A stretch of 64,000 nt of DNA from Cohaesibacter marisflavi (lineage in GTDB: Bacteria > Pseudomonadota > Alphaproteobacteria > Rhizobiales > Cohaesibacteraceae), in assembly GCF_900115225.1 (NCBI RefSeq), contig NZ_FOVR01000002.1, positions 496,001-560,000 on the forward strand, in the 5' to 3' direction. A program made the translations under genes and the position numbers. Positions 1 to 9,208 of the stretch are shown here, one piece after another (the stretch's first letter is position 1; every line of letters starts with the position of its first letter). Below the pieces are notes generated by a model. The model had not been told where the DNA came from and did no database searches. It saw only the letters and a list, made by a program, of their open reading frames with translations.

Positions 1-190
1 TGGATGTACGACACAGCAAAATTTCGCAGCAGCCGTTGCCAATCCGCAGGATCTGATCCAGCCACGCGGATGGGAACCGCGCGATTCCATGCTGCGCTCG
101 GCCATGTCGGGCAAATATCGCGATGGCAAGGAAACCTGGTCAAGCAGTCTGGATACCAAATCCGGTTCTAGCTCGGAGGTCGGGCAATGA
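1..190 (+). CDS. cpaD: CpaD pilus assembly protein, C-terminal end (partial)
   Basis: Frame 2 is open from the window edge to a TGA at 188-190, giving about 62 residues that begin GCTTQQNFAAAVANP and continue through QPRGWEPRDSMLRSAM. This pattern (GC-T-NFAAMVANPxDL, then a P-R-D-x-R-R-like stretch) is typical of the C-terminus of CpaD, the outer-membrane-associated lipoprotein of the Flp/Tad pilus secretion machine. The stop overlaps the cpaE start as ATGA, so the two are translationally coupled. The N-terminus lies outside the window. The identification rests on this short tail plus its place directly before cpaE. Confidence 0.8.
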   Translation, partial: GCTTQQNFAAAVANPQDLIQPRGWEPRDSMLRSAMSGKYRDGKETWSSSLDTKSGSSSEVGQ

Positions 191-1494
191 GTGATCAAAC
201 AATTCCAGCTATTGGCTTCGAGGATGATCCGGAATTGCAGGCATTCCAGCAGGAATTGTCTGGCCCCGGCTCCAATGACGCGATTGACATCCGTCCCTTG
301 CCACGTGTGTCCATTTCCGCCTTTTGCGAGACGCCGCAAATTCAGGCCACCATTGATGCGATCAGTACAGATCGACGCCTGTCGCGGGTTCATTTGAAAT
401 CGGTATCGGGTGGAGTCCAGTCGGCGATTGAGTTTTTCTCCGATACGCCGACCCCGAATCTGCTTTTGCTAGAAGCGAACCAAAGCTACGAGATGCTGAT
501 CGAAGATCTCGACCGATTGGCTGAGGTCTGCGATGTGGGCACCAAGGTCGTGCTGATCGGCCATATCAACGATGTTCAGATGTATCGTGATCTGGTGCGC
601 CGTGGCGTGTCCGAATATATCGTTGCGCCTGTCGGCCAGATTGAACTCATTCAGGCCCTGAGTGATCTGTTTGTAAGCCCCGACGCCGAGCCATTGGGCA
701 AGACGGTCGCTTTCATGGGGGCCAAGGGCGGGGTTGGATCCTCGACCATGGCGCACAATATCGGATGGTCGATCACCACCAGCAACCAGCAAGATGTCAT
801 CATCTCTGACTTTGACGTTGCGTTTGGCACCGCCGGGCTCGATTTCAACGAAGATCCTCCGCAATCCATCGCTGATGCGATCAAGGCCGGCGAGCGTCTG
901 GATGATCAGTATCTGGAGCGTCTTCTGACCCGGTGCAGTGATCGACTTCATTTGCTGACGGCCCCTGCCGTGCTTGACAATACCTGCGACTATGACGCCG
1001 AATTCTTCGTGCAGATGGTGGAGCTGCTGCAGAATAGCGCACCTTACACTGTGCTTGATCTGCCTCATGTCTGGACCGACTGGAGCAAGGCCCTGCTTAT
1101 GGGAGCAGACGAAATCGTCATCACGGCGGTGCCTGATCTCGCCAACCTGCGCAACGTAAAGAACCTGTTCGACCTGATTGACCAGGAACGTCGCGGCGAA
1201 CGGCCACCGCATCTGATCATCAATCAGACCGGCATGCAGAAACGCCCGGAGATTAAGCCAAAGGATTTTTCGGCAGCTCTTGAGCGTGACGCCTATATCG
1301 AGGTTCCCTTCGAGCCGGCGGTGTTCGGGCAGGCGGCCAACAATGGTCAGATGATCAGTGAATTGGGGTCTGGTGCAAAGCTGGTGGAGTTGTTCGACAA
1401 TCTGGCCTCCGATATCACGGGGCGATCGGAAGCGCCCAAGACAAGCAAGTCCCTTTTCGCACCGCTTTTGCAGAAGCTGAAAAAGTCCAAATAG
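187..1494 (+). CDS. cpaE: CpaE/TadZ pilus-localising ATPase-like protein
   Basis: This 435-residue protein has an N-terminal receiver-like region (about 40-165) and a MinD/ParA-type domain starting near residue 172. The P-loop at about 178-187 reads GAKGGVGSST. The signature Lys before S/T of the deviant Walker A motif is replaced by Ser, as is common in TadZ/CpaE proteins. CpaE/TadZ marks the pole or site where the Flp pilus machine assembles and acts on the inner face of the cytoplasmic membrane. The start overlaps the cpaD stop, and cpaF follows 26 bases later. The residue positions are read directly; the localisation role is family knowledge. Confidence 0.93.
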   Translation: MSDQTIPAIGFEDDPELQAFQQELSGPGSNDAIDIRPLPRVSISAFCETPQIQATIDAISTDRRLSRVHLKSVSGGVQSAIEFFSDTPTPNLLLLEANQSYEMLIEDLDRLAEVCDVGTKVVLIGHINDVQMYRDLVRRGVSEYIVAPVGQIELIQALSDLFVSPDAEPLGKTVAFMGAKGGVGSSTMAHNIGWSITTSNQQDVIISDFDVAFGTAGLDFNEDPPQSIADAIKAGERLDDQYLERLLTRCSDRLHLLTAPAVLDNTCDYDAEFFVQMVELLQNSAPYTVLDLPHVWTDWSKALLMGADEIVITAVPDLANLRNVKNLFDLIDQERRGERPPHLIINQTGMQKRPEIKPKDFSAALERDAYIEVPFEPAVFGQAANNGQMISELGSGAKLVELFDNLASDITGRSEAPKTSKSLFAPLLQKLKKSK

Positions 1495-1520
1495 TATCGA
1501 GTTAGTCTGGTTAGTAAGAT

Positions 1521-2990
1521 ATGTTCGGAAAACGTGGAACAGAAGGCGCCAAAGTTGCGGTGCCAGTGAGCAAGCCAAAGGCGAGCACCTCAAAGCCTGC
1601 GCCTTCCAAACCTTCTGCCAAGAAGGACGAGGAAAGCTATAAGCAAGCGGTCGAGGTGAACTATCAGCCCATTGATGATGGTGCTGCCTCTGGCCGTTCC
1701 GAACAGTATTTTGACATCAAGACCTCGGTTTTCGGCGCGCTCATCGATACGATCGATCTGGCACAGATGGCGCGGCTGGACACGGATTCTGCGCGCGAGG
1801 AAATCCGCGACATCGTTTCCGAGATCATCGCCCTGAAGAATATCGTTCTCTCGATCGCCGAGCAGGAAGATCTGCTGGATGATATTTGCAATGATGTGCT
1901 GGGCTATGGCCCGCTTGAGCCGCTTCTGGCACGCGACGATATCGCCGATATCATGGTCAACGGCGCCGAGAAGACCTATATCGAAACTCAGGGTAAGGTT
2001 TATCTCACCAATGTTCGCTTCCGCGACAATGGCCAGCTGATGAATATCTGCCAGCGCATCGTGTCTCAGGTTGGTCGTAGAGTGGATGAATCAAGCCCCA
2101 TCTGTGATGCCCGCTTGCCCGATGGCTCTCGTGTGAACGTGATCGCGCCGCCTCTGGCCATTGATGGCCCCACGCTGACCATTCGTAAATTCAAGAAAGA
2201 CAAGCTGACGCTGGATCAGCTCGTGCGGTTTGGTACCATTTCGCCCGAAGGGGCTCAGATCCTCAAGATCATCGGGCGCGTACGATGCAACGTGGTGATT
2301 TCCGGCGGTACCGGCTCGGGTAAAACGACACTGCTCAATTGCCTGACCAACTATATCGAGAATGACGAACGTATCGTCACCTGCGAAGACGCTGCCGAAT
2401 TGCAGCTACAGCAGCCGCATGTCGTGCGTCTTGAAACCCGCCCGCCCAATCTTGAAGGGGAAGGGCAGATCACCATGACTGATCTGGTCAGGAACTGTCT
2501 GCGTATGCGCCCAGAGCGGATCATCGTGGGCGAGGTGCGTGGCTTTGAAGCCTTCGACTTGCTACAGGCCATGAATACCGGCCATGACGGCTCCATGGGT
2601 ACCTTGCACGCCAACTCCCCTAGGGAGGCTCTTTCTCGTCTGGAAGCCATGATCACCATGGGCGGCTATAATCTGCCAACCAAGACCATTCGCGAGATGA
2701 TCGTAGGCTCCATTGACGTCATCGTTCAGGCTTCGCGCCTTAGAGACGGCTCTCGTCGGATCACTCACATTACCGAAGTGACCGGTATGGAGGGAGACGT
2801 CATCACCACTCAGGACCTGTTCCTCTATGAAATAACCGGGGAAGACGCCGCCGGCAAGATTACGGGCATGCACCGCTCCACTGGCATCGGCCGCCCGGCC
2901 TTTTGGGAACGTGCGCGCTATTACAACGAAGAAACAGCCTTGGCCGCTGCGCTTGACGCGTCCAACATCGAACCGGGCACTTTTGCCTGA
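1521..2990 (+). CDS. cpaF: CpaF/TadA Flp pilus assembly ATPase
   Basis: At 489 residues this is a typical CpaF (VirB11/PulE superfamily) secretion ATPase, which hydrolyses ATP to drive Flp pilin polymerisation. A Walker A motif GGTGSGKTT sits near residues 261-269, a Walker-B/Asp-box region RIIVGEVRG near 333-341, and a histidine box GTLHAN near 359. A low-complexity Lys/Ser/Pro/Ala-rich leader occupies the first 40 or so residues. The start has only a weak ribosome site. It is followed 12 bases later by tadB, so cpaE, cpaF, tadB and tadC read as one operon. Confidence 0.95.
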   Translation: MFGKRGTEGAKVAVPVSKPKASTSKPAPSKPSAKKDEESYKQAVEVNYQPIDDGAASGRSEQYFDIKTSVFGALIDTIDLAQMARLDTDSAREEIRDIVSEIIALKNIVLSIAEQEDLLDDICNDVLGYGPLEPLLARDDIADIMVNGAEKTYIETQGKVYLTNVRFRDNGQLMNICQRIVSQVGRRVDESSPICDARLPDGSRVNVIAPPLAIDGPTLTIRKFKKDKLTLDQLVRFGTISPEGAQILKIIGRVRCNVVISGGTGSGKTTLLNCLTNYIENDERIVTCEDAAELQLQQPHVVRLETRPPNLEGEGQITMTDLVRNCLRMRPERIIVGEVRGFEAFDLLQAMNTGHDGSMGTLHANSPREALSRLEAMITMGGYNLPTKTIREMIVGSIDVIVQASRLRDGSRRITHITEVTGMEGDVITTQDLFLYEITGEDAAGKITGMHRSTGIGRPAFWERARYYNEETALAAALDASNIEPGTFA

Positions 2991-3002
2991 TCTGGAGGAG
3001 AC

Positions 3003-4007
3003 ATGGATTTTATCAGTAGTGATTTGATCTTTGCCATCGCGCTGGTTGTTCTGGTCGTCTTTTCCGTTATCGGAATCGCCTGGGGTCTTTTTTATCCGCG
3101 TCTTTCCAAGAATTATAACCGCGACCAGCGTATGCAGGCTGTCTCTATGAGCCGCATTCAGATTGCCGACAAGCGTCTGAAATCGGCCAACATAGACCGG
3201 CGCAAGGACATCGAGGCCAACCTCAAGCAGATGGAAGATCTGCAAAAGAAGGGCAAGGAGAAAAAGCAGTCTCTCAAGGCACGGCTAAGACAGGCCGGGC
3301 TCACGATAACGCCAAGGCAATTCTGGCTTTATAGTGCCGTGAGTGGTGTGGTTTTCTTTTTCATTGCCTTGCTGGGTGGCTCATCCATCACCATTTCCAC
3401 AGGTGTCGGCATCGTTGGCTTTCTGGGCGTTCCCCATTTCTGGCTATCGCGCAAGCGCAAGAAACGCATGAGACAGTTCATTGCAGAATTCCCCAACGCG
3501 GTCGACGTTATTGTGCGCGGCATCAGAACCGGATTGCCTTTGGGCGACTGTCTGGCGATTGCCGCGACAGAAACCGCCGAACCCGTGCGCAGCGAATTCA
3601 AGCGTCTTGTTGATGAACAGGCAATGGGGCTACCGCTGGCAAAAGTTGTACCGCGTCTGCATCAGCGCGTGCCCTTGCCGGAAACCAACTTTTTCGCCAT
3701 CGTTATCGCCATTCAGGTACAGGCCGGTGGCTCCTTGTCCGAGGCTCTGGGGAACCTTTCGCGTGTTTTGCGATCTCGTGCCCAGATGAAGGAAAAGGTG
3801 CAGGCCCTCTCGACCGAGGCCAAGGCGTCCGCAGCCATTATCGGCGCGATGCCGTTCATTATCGGCTTCATGACCTACCTCACCCAGAAGGATCTCATCA
3901 TGATCCTGTTCCAGGAATCGATGGGGATCATGCTCGTGTGTGGGGCCTTGGTCTGGATGGGGATCGGGGTTCTGGTTATGCGGGCGATGATCAATTTTGA
4001 TATTTGA
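3003..4007 (+). CDS. tadB: TadB inner-membrane platform protein (T2SSF family)
   Basis: This 334-residue integral membrane protein has one N-terminal membrane segment (about 5-30), a charged cytoplasmic stretch rich in Lys/Arg/Gln, a hydrophobic pair near 100-150, a T2SSF (GspF) domain with FIAEFPNAVDVIVRGIRTG near 160, and two C-terminal membrane segments. It is half of the TadB/TadC platform on which CpaF acts to extrude the pilus. A clear GGAGGAG ribosome site precedes the ATG. Its length matches the family. TadC follows after 60 bases. Confidence 0.93.
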   Translation: MDFISSDLIFAIALVVLVVFSVIGIAWGLFYPRLSKNYNRDQRMQAVSMSRIQIADKRLKSANIDRRKDIEANLKQMEDLQKKGKEKKQSLKARLRQAGLTITPRQFWLYSAVSGVVFFFIALLGGSSITISTGVGIVGFLGVPHFWLSRKRKKRMRQFIAEFPNAVDVIVRGIRTGLPLGDCLAIAATETAEPVRSEFKRLVDEQAMGLPLAKVVPRLHQRVPLPETNFFAIVIAIQVQAGGSLSEALGNLSRVLRSRAQMKEKVQALSTEAKASAAIIGAMPFIIGFMTYLTQKDLIMILFQESMGIMLVCGALVWMGIGVLVMRAMINFDI

Positions 4008-4067
4008 GTGTTCGGTCGCTGCGACGCGAGTGTCCCAAGGCAGGGTGCAACAGTGAGGGAATGAAAC

Positions 4068-5033
4068 ATGGCAGGCTTTGAAGTTCAGGATCTGTTTGCG
4101 CTGCTAACGGCCATTGCTGTGATCGCCTCGATTCTTGCCGTGGCGATGCCTTTCCTTGAGAAGGATCGCCTCGGCGAAAGAATGCATGAGGTCGCAAGCG
4201 AGCGGGAACGCATTCGCAAGCGGGAACGGGCTCTTTTGAATAGTGGCGGCAAGGAAGGGCGCATTTCTTTGCGCCAGGAGCCTAAGGAACTGATCGTCAA
4301 CATCGTGGATCGCTTCAAGATGCGCGATGCCTTTTCCGATAAGGAGACCCGCATCAAGCTCAAGCAGGCCGGTTTTCGTCTTGAAAAGCATGTCATGACT
4401 TTCACCTTCGCACGCATCATCGGGCCTTTCGCCGGCCTGCTGATATCGCTGTTCTATGTCTTCGTTATGTTGAAGCCTGACTATCCGCCGATGGTAAACC
4501 TGTTTATGTGCGTGCTGTTTGCCTATGCCTGTTATTATGCGCCTTTGCTCTATTTGCAAAATGTGAGAAACAAGAGGCAGGCGTCTATTACAAGGGCTTG
4601 GCCGGATGCACTGGACTTGCTTCTGATATGTGTTGAGTCCGGCATGACCGCCGAAATGGGCTTCCAGAAGGTGGCCACCGAGATCGGGACAGCCAGCGTA
4701 GAGCTGGCAGAAGAATTGACCATCCTGACTGCAGAACTGTCCTATTTGCAAGACCGGCGGATTGCCTATGAGAATATCTCCGATCGTACCGGGCTTGAAG
4801 GTGTTCGCGGTGTCATGACGTCGCTCATTCAGGCTGAGCGCTACGGGACGCCGTTGGGAGACGCTATTCGCGTGATGGCTGAAGAAAACCGCTTGGCCCG
4901 CATGACGGCTGCTGAGAAAAAGGCTGCTGCCCTACCGCCAAAGCTGACCGTGCCGATGATCCTGTTTTTCCTGCCAGCGATTTTCATCGTGGTTCTGGGG
5001 CCAATTGCCGTGCAATATTTCACGACCCACTAG
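4068..5033 (+). CDS. tadC: TadC inner-membrane platform protein (T2SSF family)
   Basis: This 321-residue membrane protein contains a T2SSF domain. The hallmark region RAWPDALDLLLICVESGMT near residue 180 is followed by a helical bundle and a C-terminal hydrophobic segment. There are membrane segments at the N-terminus (about 10-28), around 110-165, and at the end. It pairs with TadB in the Flp pilus platform. It is the last plus-strand gene of the cluster, with a convergent terminator hairpin just downstream. Confidence 0.93.
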   Translation: MAGFEVQDLFALLTAIAVIASILAVAMPFLEKDRLGERMHEVASERERIRKRERALLNSGGKEGRISLRQEPKELIVNIVDRFKMRDAFSDKETRIKLKQAGFRLEKHVMTFTFARIIGPFAGLLISLFYVFVMLKPDYPPMVNLFMCVLFAYACYYAPLLYLQNVRNKRQASITRAWPDALDLLLICVESGMTAEMGFQKVATEIGTASVELAEELTILTAELSYLQDRRIAYENISDRTGLEGVRGVMTSLIQAERYGTPLGDAIRVMAEENRLARMTAAEKKAAALPPKLTVPMILFFLPAIFIVVLGPIAVQYFTTH

Positions 5034-5094
5034 CAGGATCAGCCCTTGGAAGGGCTATCCGCGGGGTAAGCAAGCAAAAGGAAGCAATATAAGA

Positions 5095-5115
5095 AAAGGG
5101 CCGTGAAGGCCCTTT
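5095..5115. terminator. Bidirectional terminator between tadC and tadD
   Basis: An 8-bp perfect stem AAAGGGCC/GGCCCTTT with a 5-base loop lies between the converging tadC and tadD genes. On the minus strand it is followed by a T-rich run, as expected for tadD termination; on the plus strand the T run is shorter. Confidence 0.7.
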
Positions 5116-5181
5116 ATCATGTGTTCAGCCTGCTGTGTTAGCCGCGCACACCTTATTGCGGCTGCAACCCGAGATCTCAGA

Positions 5182-5976
5182 TCAGCCTTGCTTCTTGATC
5201 TTGTCCCAATTGTTGCGCTGGCTGAGCATCTCTTTCAGATAGGCCATATTTTCGGCGGCTTGCTGAGGAGAAAGCTCGTTGCTGGCGATGGCCTCAGCTT
5301 CCCCGAATTTGCCTTGCAGCCCCAGCGCCAGCGCCAGATTTTGCCGAACGCGACTGTCTGCCTTGGGGTTCTTAGCCGCGCGGCGCAGATAGCTTTCAGC
5401 CGATACCAGATCGCCTTCCAGCAAGTAGGACAGACCATAGTTGCTCAAGACGCTGGGAGAGTCCGGAGCCTGCAGCAAGGCCTTGTCGTAATGGCCGCGG
5501 GCTTTTTGGAAGTTGCCGGTCTGGTCATAGATTGCACCCATGGCGCTATCCAGCCGCCAGTCAGGCGTCGTTGGGGTCTGGGCGGTCTGCAACACCTGTA
5601 GGGCTTGTTGGAAGCGTCCGACGGTGGCCAACGCCTTGCCATAGGCGGCCAGAATCACCCGGTCTTTCGGATGTTCGGTTGCCAGCTTTTCCAAAACAGC
5701 AAGCGCCTGATCGTGACGGCCGAGCAGACGCAGAGACTGCCCATAATTGAGGGCGGTCTTGGTATCCTTGTTATTGTTGCGATAGCGCTTTTCCCAATAG
5801 GTCACCGAGGCTCTGAGCGCTTCCTCAGTGGCATAGCTTGCACCCTGATGGGTCGAGGACGACGTGCTTTTCTTGTTCGAGGAGCACCCGGCAACGGCGA
5901 TGACCAGAGCGATGGAGCCAGCGAGCATGATCTTGCGCATGGCGTGGGATGGTTTTGCATTCAATTGAGCATTCAT
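5182..5976 (-). CDS. tadD: TadD-like TPR lipoprotein of the Flp pilus system
   Basis: The predicted protein is 264 residues. The open frame extends upstream to 6207, but the ATG at 5976 is preferred because GAGG lies upstream and it puts a lipoprotein signal near the N-terminus: a hydrophobic stretch ending AVAGC, whose Cys would be lipidated. The rest is a run of tetratricopeptide repeats (for example around YGQSLRLLGRHDQALAVLE and YDQTGNFQKARGHYDKAL). TadD proteins are outer-membrane pilotin-like factors for the Flp secretin. It faces tadC rather than continuing the operon, so it has its own promoter. Confidence 0.88.
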   Translation of the reverse strand: MNAQLNAKPSHAMRKIMLAGSIALVIAVAGCSSNKKSTSSSTHQGASYATEEALRASVTYWEKRYRNNNKDTKTALNYGQSLRLLGRHDQALAVLEKLATEHPKDRVILAAYGKALATVGRFQQALQVLQTAQTPTTPDWRLDSAMGAIYDQTGNFQKARGHYDKALLQAPDSPSVLSNYGLSYLLEGDLVSAESYLRRAAKNPKADSRVRQNLALALGLQGKFGEAEAIASNELSPQQAAENMAYLKEMLSQRNNWDKIKKQG

Positions 5977-6287
5977 GGAGCAAACCTCTGAAATCGGCAC
6001 CGCAGGCGAAACCCGTAACAATCGCGCCATCTGCGGCGCGGGATCGCATATGTTCCAGAAATAAAGTATTAACCCTAATGCTTGGTTAATTCTCGCAATT
6101 TGCATGCATTTGGGCTGTGCGGATTTCTGAGTTTTTCTACCTTTTTGTGAGGATGCGCGAACTGGGCAGTGCCCTGTCATTGCCTTTGCGAAATTTGTCA
6201 AATGCATTAGGCTTGTTCGTCATTGGCGGATTGATTCCAGTCGCTCGAAAGCCCATCTTGATAACAAGCAATGATAAATGAGAAAGA
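5977..6287. other. Divergent intergenic region between tadD and the aminopeptidase gene
   Basis: About 310 bases with no gene I can support. The upstream extension of the tadD frame runs through it but lacks a credible start or conserved sequence. It must carry the promoters of tadD (leftward) and of the aminopeptidase gene (rightward). I see no clear operator or structured RNA. Confidence 0.4.
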
Positions 6288-7688
6288 ATGACAATGCCGA
6301 TTAAACCTGATTCCTGCCCTGTTTATTTCATCAATAGTGATTCCGGGGCGCTCTTGCCCAAGGCGCTGTCTGCTCCGGCGACCCAATGGATTGAAGCGAC
6401 AGGCTTTGCCGCCAAGGAAGGTGAGGTTTGTCTGGTGCCCGGACCGTCCGGCACATGCGAAGCAGTGCTGTTTGGCCTTGGCAAGCAAGAGAGCAAGACA
6501 GCATCTCCCCTGCTGCCCGGGCTTTTGCCGGTCAAGCTGCCTGCTGGGCGCTATCATTTTGCAGATACTGACAGGTTTGTTGAAGATCCGCAGGCGCTGT
6601 TTCTGGCGACACTGGCCTGGCATTTGGGCTGCTATCGCTTTGATCGCTACAAGGAAAACGCCAAGGAAATGCCTCAACTCGATTGGCCCGAAGGCGTGGA
6701 TAGTGATGAAGTCCTGCGTCAGGCCAAGGGGTGCAATCTGGCCCGCGACCTGATCAATGTACCATCCAATGATATGGGCCCCGATGAGCTTGAGGCGGTG
6801 ACGCGCGGGTTGGTCGATACCCATGGCGCTAAGCTTGAAGTCACCACGGGTGACGCCCTGCTTGAGAAGAATTTCCCGATGATCCATGCCGTGGGCCGTG
6901 CATCCCCACGCGCACCCCGTCTGCTTGATTTCATCTGGGGCAAGGAGAGCGATCCGAAAGTGACTCTGGTAGGCAAGGGCGTTTGCTTTGATACCGGCGG
7001 GCTCAATATCAAGCCGGGCAACTCCATGGCGCTGATGAAAAAGGATATGGGCGGGGCCGCCAACGTTCTTGGGCTTGCGTCCATGATCATGTCCGCAAAG
7101 CTGCCGGTGCGGTTGCGCGTTCTGATCCCTGCCGTGGAGAACTCCATTGCGGGCGATGCTTTCCGGCCCGGAGATGTGCTGCAGAGCCACAAAGGCCTGA
7201 CGGTCGAGATCGGTAATACCGACGCCGAAGGGCGCCTTATTCTGGCTGATGCCCTGTCCTTGGCTGACGATGAAGAGCCTGAAATGCTGATCGACATGGC
7301 CACCCTGACCGGCGCAGCGCGCGTGGCGCTTGGTCCGGATCTACCGCCATTCTATAGCGATGATTCCGAATTGGTGCATGCCATTGCCAGCGAAAGCCAT
7401 CGGCAGTGGGATCCGCTCTGGAATATGCCGCTGTGGAATGCCTATGACGCCAAGCTTTCTTCCGATATTGCCGATGTGAACCACATCTCCTCTGACGGTT
7501 TTGCAGGCTCGATCACCGCCGCTCTGTTCCTGCGTCGTTTTGTGGCCAAGACCAAGAGCTGGGTGCATTTCGACATCTTCGGCTGGGCCCCTGCAGCTCA
7601 GGCGGCGCGCCCCAAAGGGGGCGAAGCGCAAGGTATTCGTGCGCTTTATAACCTCATCCGCAATCGCTACGATGTGAGTTGGTCATAA
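6288..7688 (+). CDS. Leucyl aminopeptidase family protein (M17)
   Basis: This 466-residue cytosolic metallo-aminopeptidase removes N-terminal residues from peptides using two metal ions. The metal-binding block VGKGVCFDTGGLNIKPG begins near residue 228, followed by MKKDMGGAA, and the family signature NTDAEGRL sits near 309. The N-terminal domain is shorter than in E. coli PepA (about 500 residues), as in the PepB-like branch. It is followed by a MarR regulator and an NlpC/P60 hydrolase on the same strand, an arrangement I associate with Rhizobiales. A second in-frame ATG lies two codons in. Confidence 0.93.
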   Translation: MTMPIKPDSCPVYFINSDSGALLPKALSAPATQWIEATGFAAKEGEVCLVPGPSGTCEAVLFGLGKQESKTASPLLPGLLPVKLPAGRYHFADTDRFVEDPQALFLATLAWHLGCYRFDRYKENAKEMPQLDWPEGVDSDEVLRQAKGCNLARDLINVPSNDMGPDELEAVTRGLVDTHGAKLEVTTGDALLEKNFPMIHAVGRASPRAPRLLDFIWGKESDPKVTLVGKGVCFDTGGLNIKPGNSMALMKKDMGGAANVLGLASMIMSAKLPVRLRVLIPAVENSIAGDAFRPGDVLQSHKGLTVEIGNTDAEGRLILADALSLADDEEPEMLIDMATLTGAARVALGPDLPPFYSDDSELVHAIASESHRQWDPLWNMPLWNAYDAKLSSDIADVNHISSDGFAGSITAALFLRRFVAKTKSWVHFDIFGWAPAAQAARPKGGEAQGIRALYNLIRNRYDVSWS

Positions 7689-7718
7689 CTGAGCAATACA
7701 TCATCAAAGTTGTTATTT

Positions 7719-7749
7719 GCGGGAATTGAGCCTTTGGCTCGGTTCCCGC
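7719..7749 (+). terminator. Hairpin after the aminopeptidase gene
   Basis: GCGGGAA pairs with TTCCCGC around an inner GAGCC/GGCTC stem, 30 bases after the aminopeptidase stop. The T tract after it is poor, so termination may be weak or the element may only protect the 3' end. Confidence 0.4.
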
Positions 7750-7865
7750 ATCTTGCTTGCGGGCCATGAATCTGCATTAATTACACAGGGGCGCGCGCAG
7801 GAAGCCGGAATATACGTGGATTCCGGGATCGGGTTGGCCATGGTGCCCGGGGGTTTTGTGAATTG

Positions 7866-8216
7866 ATGTCTATGGATATTTGCGCTGGCCAGGCGTTGAA
7901 ATTATGGCACGACGTGACCCATGATATGGTGCTGGAAGATGAAAGCGACCTCTCTGCACGGCAGATGATGGTGCTTCTCACAGTCTATATGGAAACGCCG
8001 CCTCATACTGTGCGAGGCCTTGCGGCGAAGCTGGGAGTTACCAAGCCTGCCATCACCCGCGCGCTGGACACAATGGGCCGAAATGGCCTTCTGACCCGCC
8101 GCCGCGACGACATGGACAAGCGCAACGTGGTTATCTTGCGCACCGTCAAGGGTGCGCTCTATGTCGAAAAGCTCGGCTACAAGATCGTTCACAAAGCCCA
8201 CCAGATAAGCTACTGA
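7866..8216 (+). CDS. MarR-type winged-helix regulator
   Basis: This 116-residue protein has a winged-helix core: the stretch HTVRGLAAKLGVTKPAITRA reads as the helix-turn-helix and RRRDDMDKRNVVI as the wing with the conserved D-x-R of MarR proteins. I chose the ATG at 7866; a TTG sits one codon upstream. It is shorter than most MarR proteins (about 140-150), so the dimerisation helices are reduced. It lies between the aminopeptidase and NlpC/P60 genes and may regulate them; the ligand is unknown. Confidence 0.8.
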   Translation: MSMDICAGQALKLWHDVTHDMVLEDESDLSARQMMVLLTVYMETPPHTVRGLAAKLGVTKPAITRALDTMGRNGLLTRRRDDMDKRNVVILRTVKGALYVEKLGYKIVHKAHQISY

Positions 8217-8281
8217 CCCTCAAGGCCATCTCCCCACAAAGACAGCTCCTCTCTTGGAGCCTCAATGAGTAAAGAAAGTTC

Positions 8282-9196
8282 ATGTTGAATTCGTCCCTGA
8301 ATGCCTTCCGCCCGGATCTTGCCGACAAACGCCTTGAAGGGCAGGTGGAGGCCGAACGCTTCGTTGATCCCGTCATCAAGCGGGTGCAGGTGCCCGTCGC
8401 ACCGCTCAAATCCGGTCCGGACGGGCGCAGTGGCCTTGATACGCAAGCCATGCTCGGCGAAGTGGTCAAAGTTTTTGAAGAAGGCGCTAACGGCTGGAGC
8501 TGGGTGCAGCTGGATGGTGACGGCTATGTCGGGTACATTCCTTCCAACGCGCTGGGGCCGTTTGGTGGTTCTCTCAATGATGAATTCATCGCCGGAGCGC
8601 CGACCCACAAGGTGAGCGCCGTGCGCACCTTTGTCTATCCGGGGCCGGACCTGAAATATCCTGCCGCGGTTTTCCTGTCGATGGGCACAGGGCTCATCCT
8701 TGGCGAAGAGCAGGAGGTGCGCGGCACGCACTATCGCAAGCTGCTAAACATGCCAACGCCCAACGGGGAAGCCGGTTGGGTGGTTGCCCAACATGTGTGC
8801 GAGGTCGAAAGCAAGGCGGAGGATTTCGTCGCCGTTGCAGAAAGCCTGATCGGTACGCCCTATCTTTGGGGTGGCAAAAGCTCGCTTGGCATCGATTGCT
8901 CCGGGCTGGTGCAATTGGCTGCGGAAATGGCAGGCATCGAGATGCTGCGGGACGCCTCCATGCAGGAAAAGGAAGCAGGCGTTGCGCTGGATATCTCCGC
9001 AGGGCTCCCCGAATTGGCGCGCGGTGACCTCATTTTCTGGCCCGGCCATGTGGGTATCATGACCGATCCGGACACTTTGCTCCATGCCAACGGCCATCAT
9101 ATGGCGGTGGCAAAAGAGCCGCTCGCCGGAGCGATTGAGCGCATAGCCCAGAATGAATATGGCAAACTCAGAACGATCCGGCGGCTGACAAAATAG
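8282..9196 (+). CDS. NlpC/P60 family cysteine hydrolase with SH3b-like domains
   Basis: The 304-residue protein has two SH3b-like segments (about 30-90 and 100-165) and a C-terminal NlpC/P60 domain. Its catalytic Cys lies in GIDCSGLVQLA near residue 203, and the His in GHVGIM near 255, followed by HANGHH. Such enzymes cleave peptidoglycan stem peptides or related D-Glu-dipeptide bonds. No signal peptide is visible, so the cytoplasmic location fits peptide recycling together with the adjacent aminopeptidase. That link is an inference from context. Confidence 0.88.
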   Translation: MLNSSLNAFRPDLADKRLEGQVEAERFVDPVIKRVQVPVAPLKSGPDGRSGLDTQAMLGEVVKVFEEGANGWSWVQLDGDGYVGYIPSNALGPFGGSLNDEFIAGAPTHKVSAVRTFVYPGPDLKYPAAVFLSMGTGLILGEEQEVRGTHYRKLLNMPTPNGEAGWVVAQHVCEVESKAEDFVAVAESLIGTPYLWGGKSSLGIDCSGLVQLAAEMAGIEMLRDASMQEKEAGVALDISAGLPELARGDLIFWPGHVGIMTDPDTLLHANGHHMAVAKEPLAGAIERIAQNEYGKLRTIRRLTK

Positions 9197-9208
9197 CAAA
9201 GGGTGGGC

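Noticed and set aside
469-1593. Long minus-strand frame opposite cpaE and the start of cpaF
   Set aside because: It mirrors a clear cpaE frame, has no ribosome site, and shows no recognisable domain.
5041-5056. Short palindrome AGCCCTTGGAAGGGCT after tadC
   Set aside because: It lies just past the stop with no T tract; the stronger hairpin at 5095 already explains termination.
6207-7190. Minus-strand frame of 327 codons opposite the aminopeptidase
   Set aside because: Shadow of a gene with intact catalytic motifs; composition is rich in His/Gln/Arg as expected for an antisense frame.
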